Assembly: GCF_019656055.1 (NCBI RefSeq)
Contig: NZ_BPKY01000007.1
Coordinates: 1 to 64,000 of the forward strand
Source of the DNA: Leuconostoc miyukkimchii
Lineage (GTDB): Bacteria; Bacillota; Bacilli; Lactobacillales; Lactobacillaceae
Direction of reading: 5' to 3'
Length of the DNA: 64,000 nt
Below, piece after piece: positions 62,822 to 64,000 of this stretch. Under the pieces are notes generated by a model. That model saw only the letters and a list, made by a program, of their open reading frames with translations. It did no database searches and had not been told where the DNA came from. The stretch's first letter is position 1, and each line of letters opens with the position of its first letter. The position numbers were made by a program, and so were the translations under genes.

Positions 62822-63553
62822 TCAAATACCTTGATGCTTTAGACTTGGAAATACGGCTTTATCTCCCCACCCAGTTATGCCACCTTGGAACAGGAATGCA
62901 AATATTGTACCAATACCATAATTTGAAAAATCAGGCATGATAATGATTGCAATAATACCAATAATCGTTGGTGGGATGTATGATGCCCACATAGCTTTTG
63001 CTGCAGCACCTTTAAAGTACTTGAATCTCAATATTTGCATCAAGTCATCAGCTGGATGTAATATCAAATTAGTTCGTTGATAAATTGATATTGCAATACC
63101 AATCATAAAGACACCTATAAAATTCAATATTGTATACGCTACTAACGCCATTGCACTGTGTGCCTCAGGTAATATTTTCGAAAACATTCCTGCAAAAAAA
63201 CTAATCAACAGTGAAAACGGTACCATAAATGCAATATTCCCAACGAATTTTTTCCAGTTAAAATATCCTTGTAAAAATACATTTAAGGTCGCTATGATAA
63301 CACCGACAATAAAGAATACCCAACCAAGACTGAAATTTGAACCATTAAATACTGCCTTATTAAACCCTGCCTGTGCAGCCGTCCAGTAAGCTGACCCTAA
63401 AAATGTTGGATGAATTTTTTGACTGGTCACAACGGTTAGAACATTTCCAGCAGCGTTGATAATCAGAGAAAAAACAAAGTATGATAAAGATGCACCGACT
63501 GTGAGCGTGCGACCATGATTAGTCGTAGTATCTGTTACGTCTTTGGCCACCAT
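62822..63553 (-). CDS. YczE/YitT-like integral membrane protein
   Basis: A 243-residue protein with five or six membrane helices, e.g. LSYFVFSLIINAAGNVLTVV, LGWVFFIVGVIIATLNVFL, AFMVPFSLLISFFAGMF and IIGIIAIIIMPDF. The pattern, including the GNVLTV...HPTFLGS and NLILHPADDLMQILR segments, fits the YczE/YyaS/YitT group of transporters of unknown substrate. I start at the ATG at 63553, with AGAGG upstream; the open frame to 63601 overlaps the dehydrogenase. The gene begins 4 bases after the dehydrogenase stop, so the two are coupled. Probable small-molecule permease. Confidence 0.75.
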   Translation of the reverse strand: MVAKDVTDTTTNHGRTLTVGASLSYFVFSLIINAAGNVLTVVTSQKIHPTFLGSAYWTAAQAGFNKAVFNGSNFSLGWVFFIVGVIIATLNVFLQGYFNWKKFVGNIAFMVPFSLLISFFAGMFSKILPEAHSAMALVAYTILNFIGVFMIGIAISIYQRTNLILHPADDLMQILRFKYFKGAAAKAMWASYIPPTIIGIIAIIIMPDFSNYGIGTIFAFLFQGGITGWGDKAVFPSLKHQGI

Positions 63554-63557
63554 ATGA

Positions 63558-64000
63558 TTAAGCCTCTTCTCCACCAACTTTAACAACTGCCTTTGAAACA
63601 ACGCCTAACTTACCATTTACGAAATCGTCAACAGTATTGTAGTCTAACTCATGTGACATCAATGATTCAACATCCAACTTACCTGATGACAACAAAGCCA
63701 AAGAATCTTCAAATGCATTCGGATTGATAAATGATCCTTGAATTGTTAGTTGCTTTTGGAATACTTCATAAGTATTCATTTCGAATTTGGCATCAGGACC
63801 ACCAACACCAAACATCAATACTTGTCCGCCACGAGCTGCTGCTTCAATAGCTGCTTCTTGAGTTTGTGGCATGCCGACAGCTTCAATAACAACATCATAT
63901 TCGCTTTCAGGAATCTTGTCACCCTTAAGTGTGTTAAAGGTATTCTTAGCACCAAACTTTTCTTTGTTCAAAGCAAGTTTTTCATCAACAATACCAGCTA
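63558..64000 (-). CDS. Zinc-type alcohol/polyol dehydrogenase, C-terminal part (cut by window edge)
   Basis: Only the last 147 residues are present; the 5' end lies beyond base 64000. What is seen is the Rossmann half of a medium-chain dehydrogenase: YDVVIEAVGMPQTQEAAIEAAARGGQVLMFGVGG (NAD domain), then KQLTIQGSFINPNAFEDSLALLSSGKLDVESLMSHEL and the C-terminal AVVKV. The wording is close to sorbitol/threonine/butanediol dehydrogenases; the catalytic zinc domain is outside. It heads the operon with the YczE-like membrane protein and VOC gene. Confidence 0.85.
   Translation of the reverse strand, partial: AGIVDEKLALNKEKFGAKNTFNTLKGDKIPESEYDVVIEAVGMPQTQEAAIEAAARGGQVLMFGVGGPDAKFEMNTYEVFQKQLTIQGSFINPNAFEDSLALLSSGKLDVESLMSHELDYNTVDDFVNGKLGVVSKAVVKVGGEEA

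Overview
The window reads as a stretch of core chromosome from a heterofermentative lactic acid bacterium, most likely Leuconostoc or a close relative. The D-lactate dehydrogenase closely resembles what I remember of Leuconostoc mesenteroides LdhD but is not identical. The DNA is AT-rich, Shine-Dalgarno sequences are of the AGGAGG type, L31 is the zinc-free type B, and cell-envelope genes are of the low-GC Gram-positive kind. I see no insertion sequence, prophage, CRISPR array, tRNA or rRNA gene. 62 of 63 genes are on the minus strand, as expected for a long leading-strand segment. The one plus-strand gene is a small predicted SOS gene near the left end.

Left to right: two tandem consensus promoters (1-121) fire out of the left edge and probably drive an rRNA operon. 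Then come a small S1-domain protein, cyclophilin, rpoZ-gmk, the SOS gene (2630-2956), two orphan genes, and a DUF948/YtxH stress pair. An RNA-turnover block follows (rny, smpB, rnr, secG), then a TrmH-type methyltransferase, yidC, acylphosphatase, a two-component system, DUF177 and tmcAL. The yqeG-yqeH-yhbY-nadD-yqeK-rsfS cluster (17341-20976) covers ribosome assembly and NAD synthesis. After it come a PTS-type membrane protein, ldhD, clpP, whiA-yvcK and uvrB-uvrA.

The segment 31525-37353 holds two glycolipid glycosyltransferases, a flippase-like membrane protein, a YkuJ protein and an LtaS-family synthase, and is best read as a lipoteichoic acid assembly locus. It is followed by a heterodimeric ABC exporter, a MacB-like ABC transporter, an HD-domain nucleotidase, yajC-tgt, radC, an MFS pump and folC, the DEAD-box helicase cshA, a serine hydrolase, murF, rlmD-type methyltransferase, rpmE2, murA, and pheST behind a T-box leader. 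The right end has an HxlR regulator, a ROK fructokinase with a CcpA-like site at its start point, and a dehydrogenase/membrane protein/VOC operon cut by the window edge.

The points most worth a second look are: LexA-type boxes at a lone small gene and inside the ltaS-uvrB terminator hairpin; a Tgt whose zinc cysteines are replaced and which carries an insert of about 22 residues; MurA with Asp instead of the fosfomycin-reactive Cys; a RumA-type methyltransferase without its Fe-S cysteines; a CIRCE-like element ahead of clpP; a leader-peptide arrangement before the HD-domain gene; and no rapZ between uvrA and yvcK.
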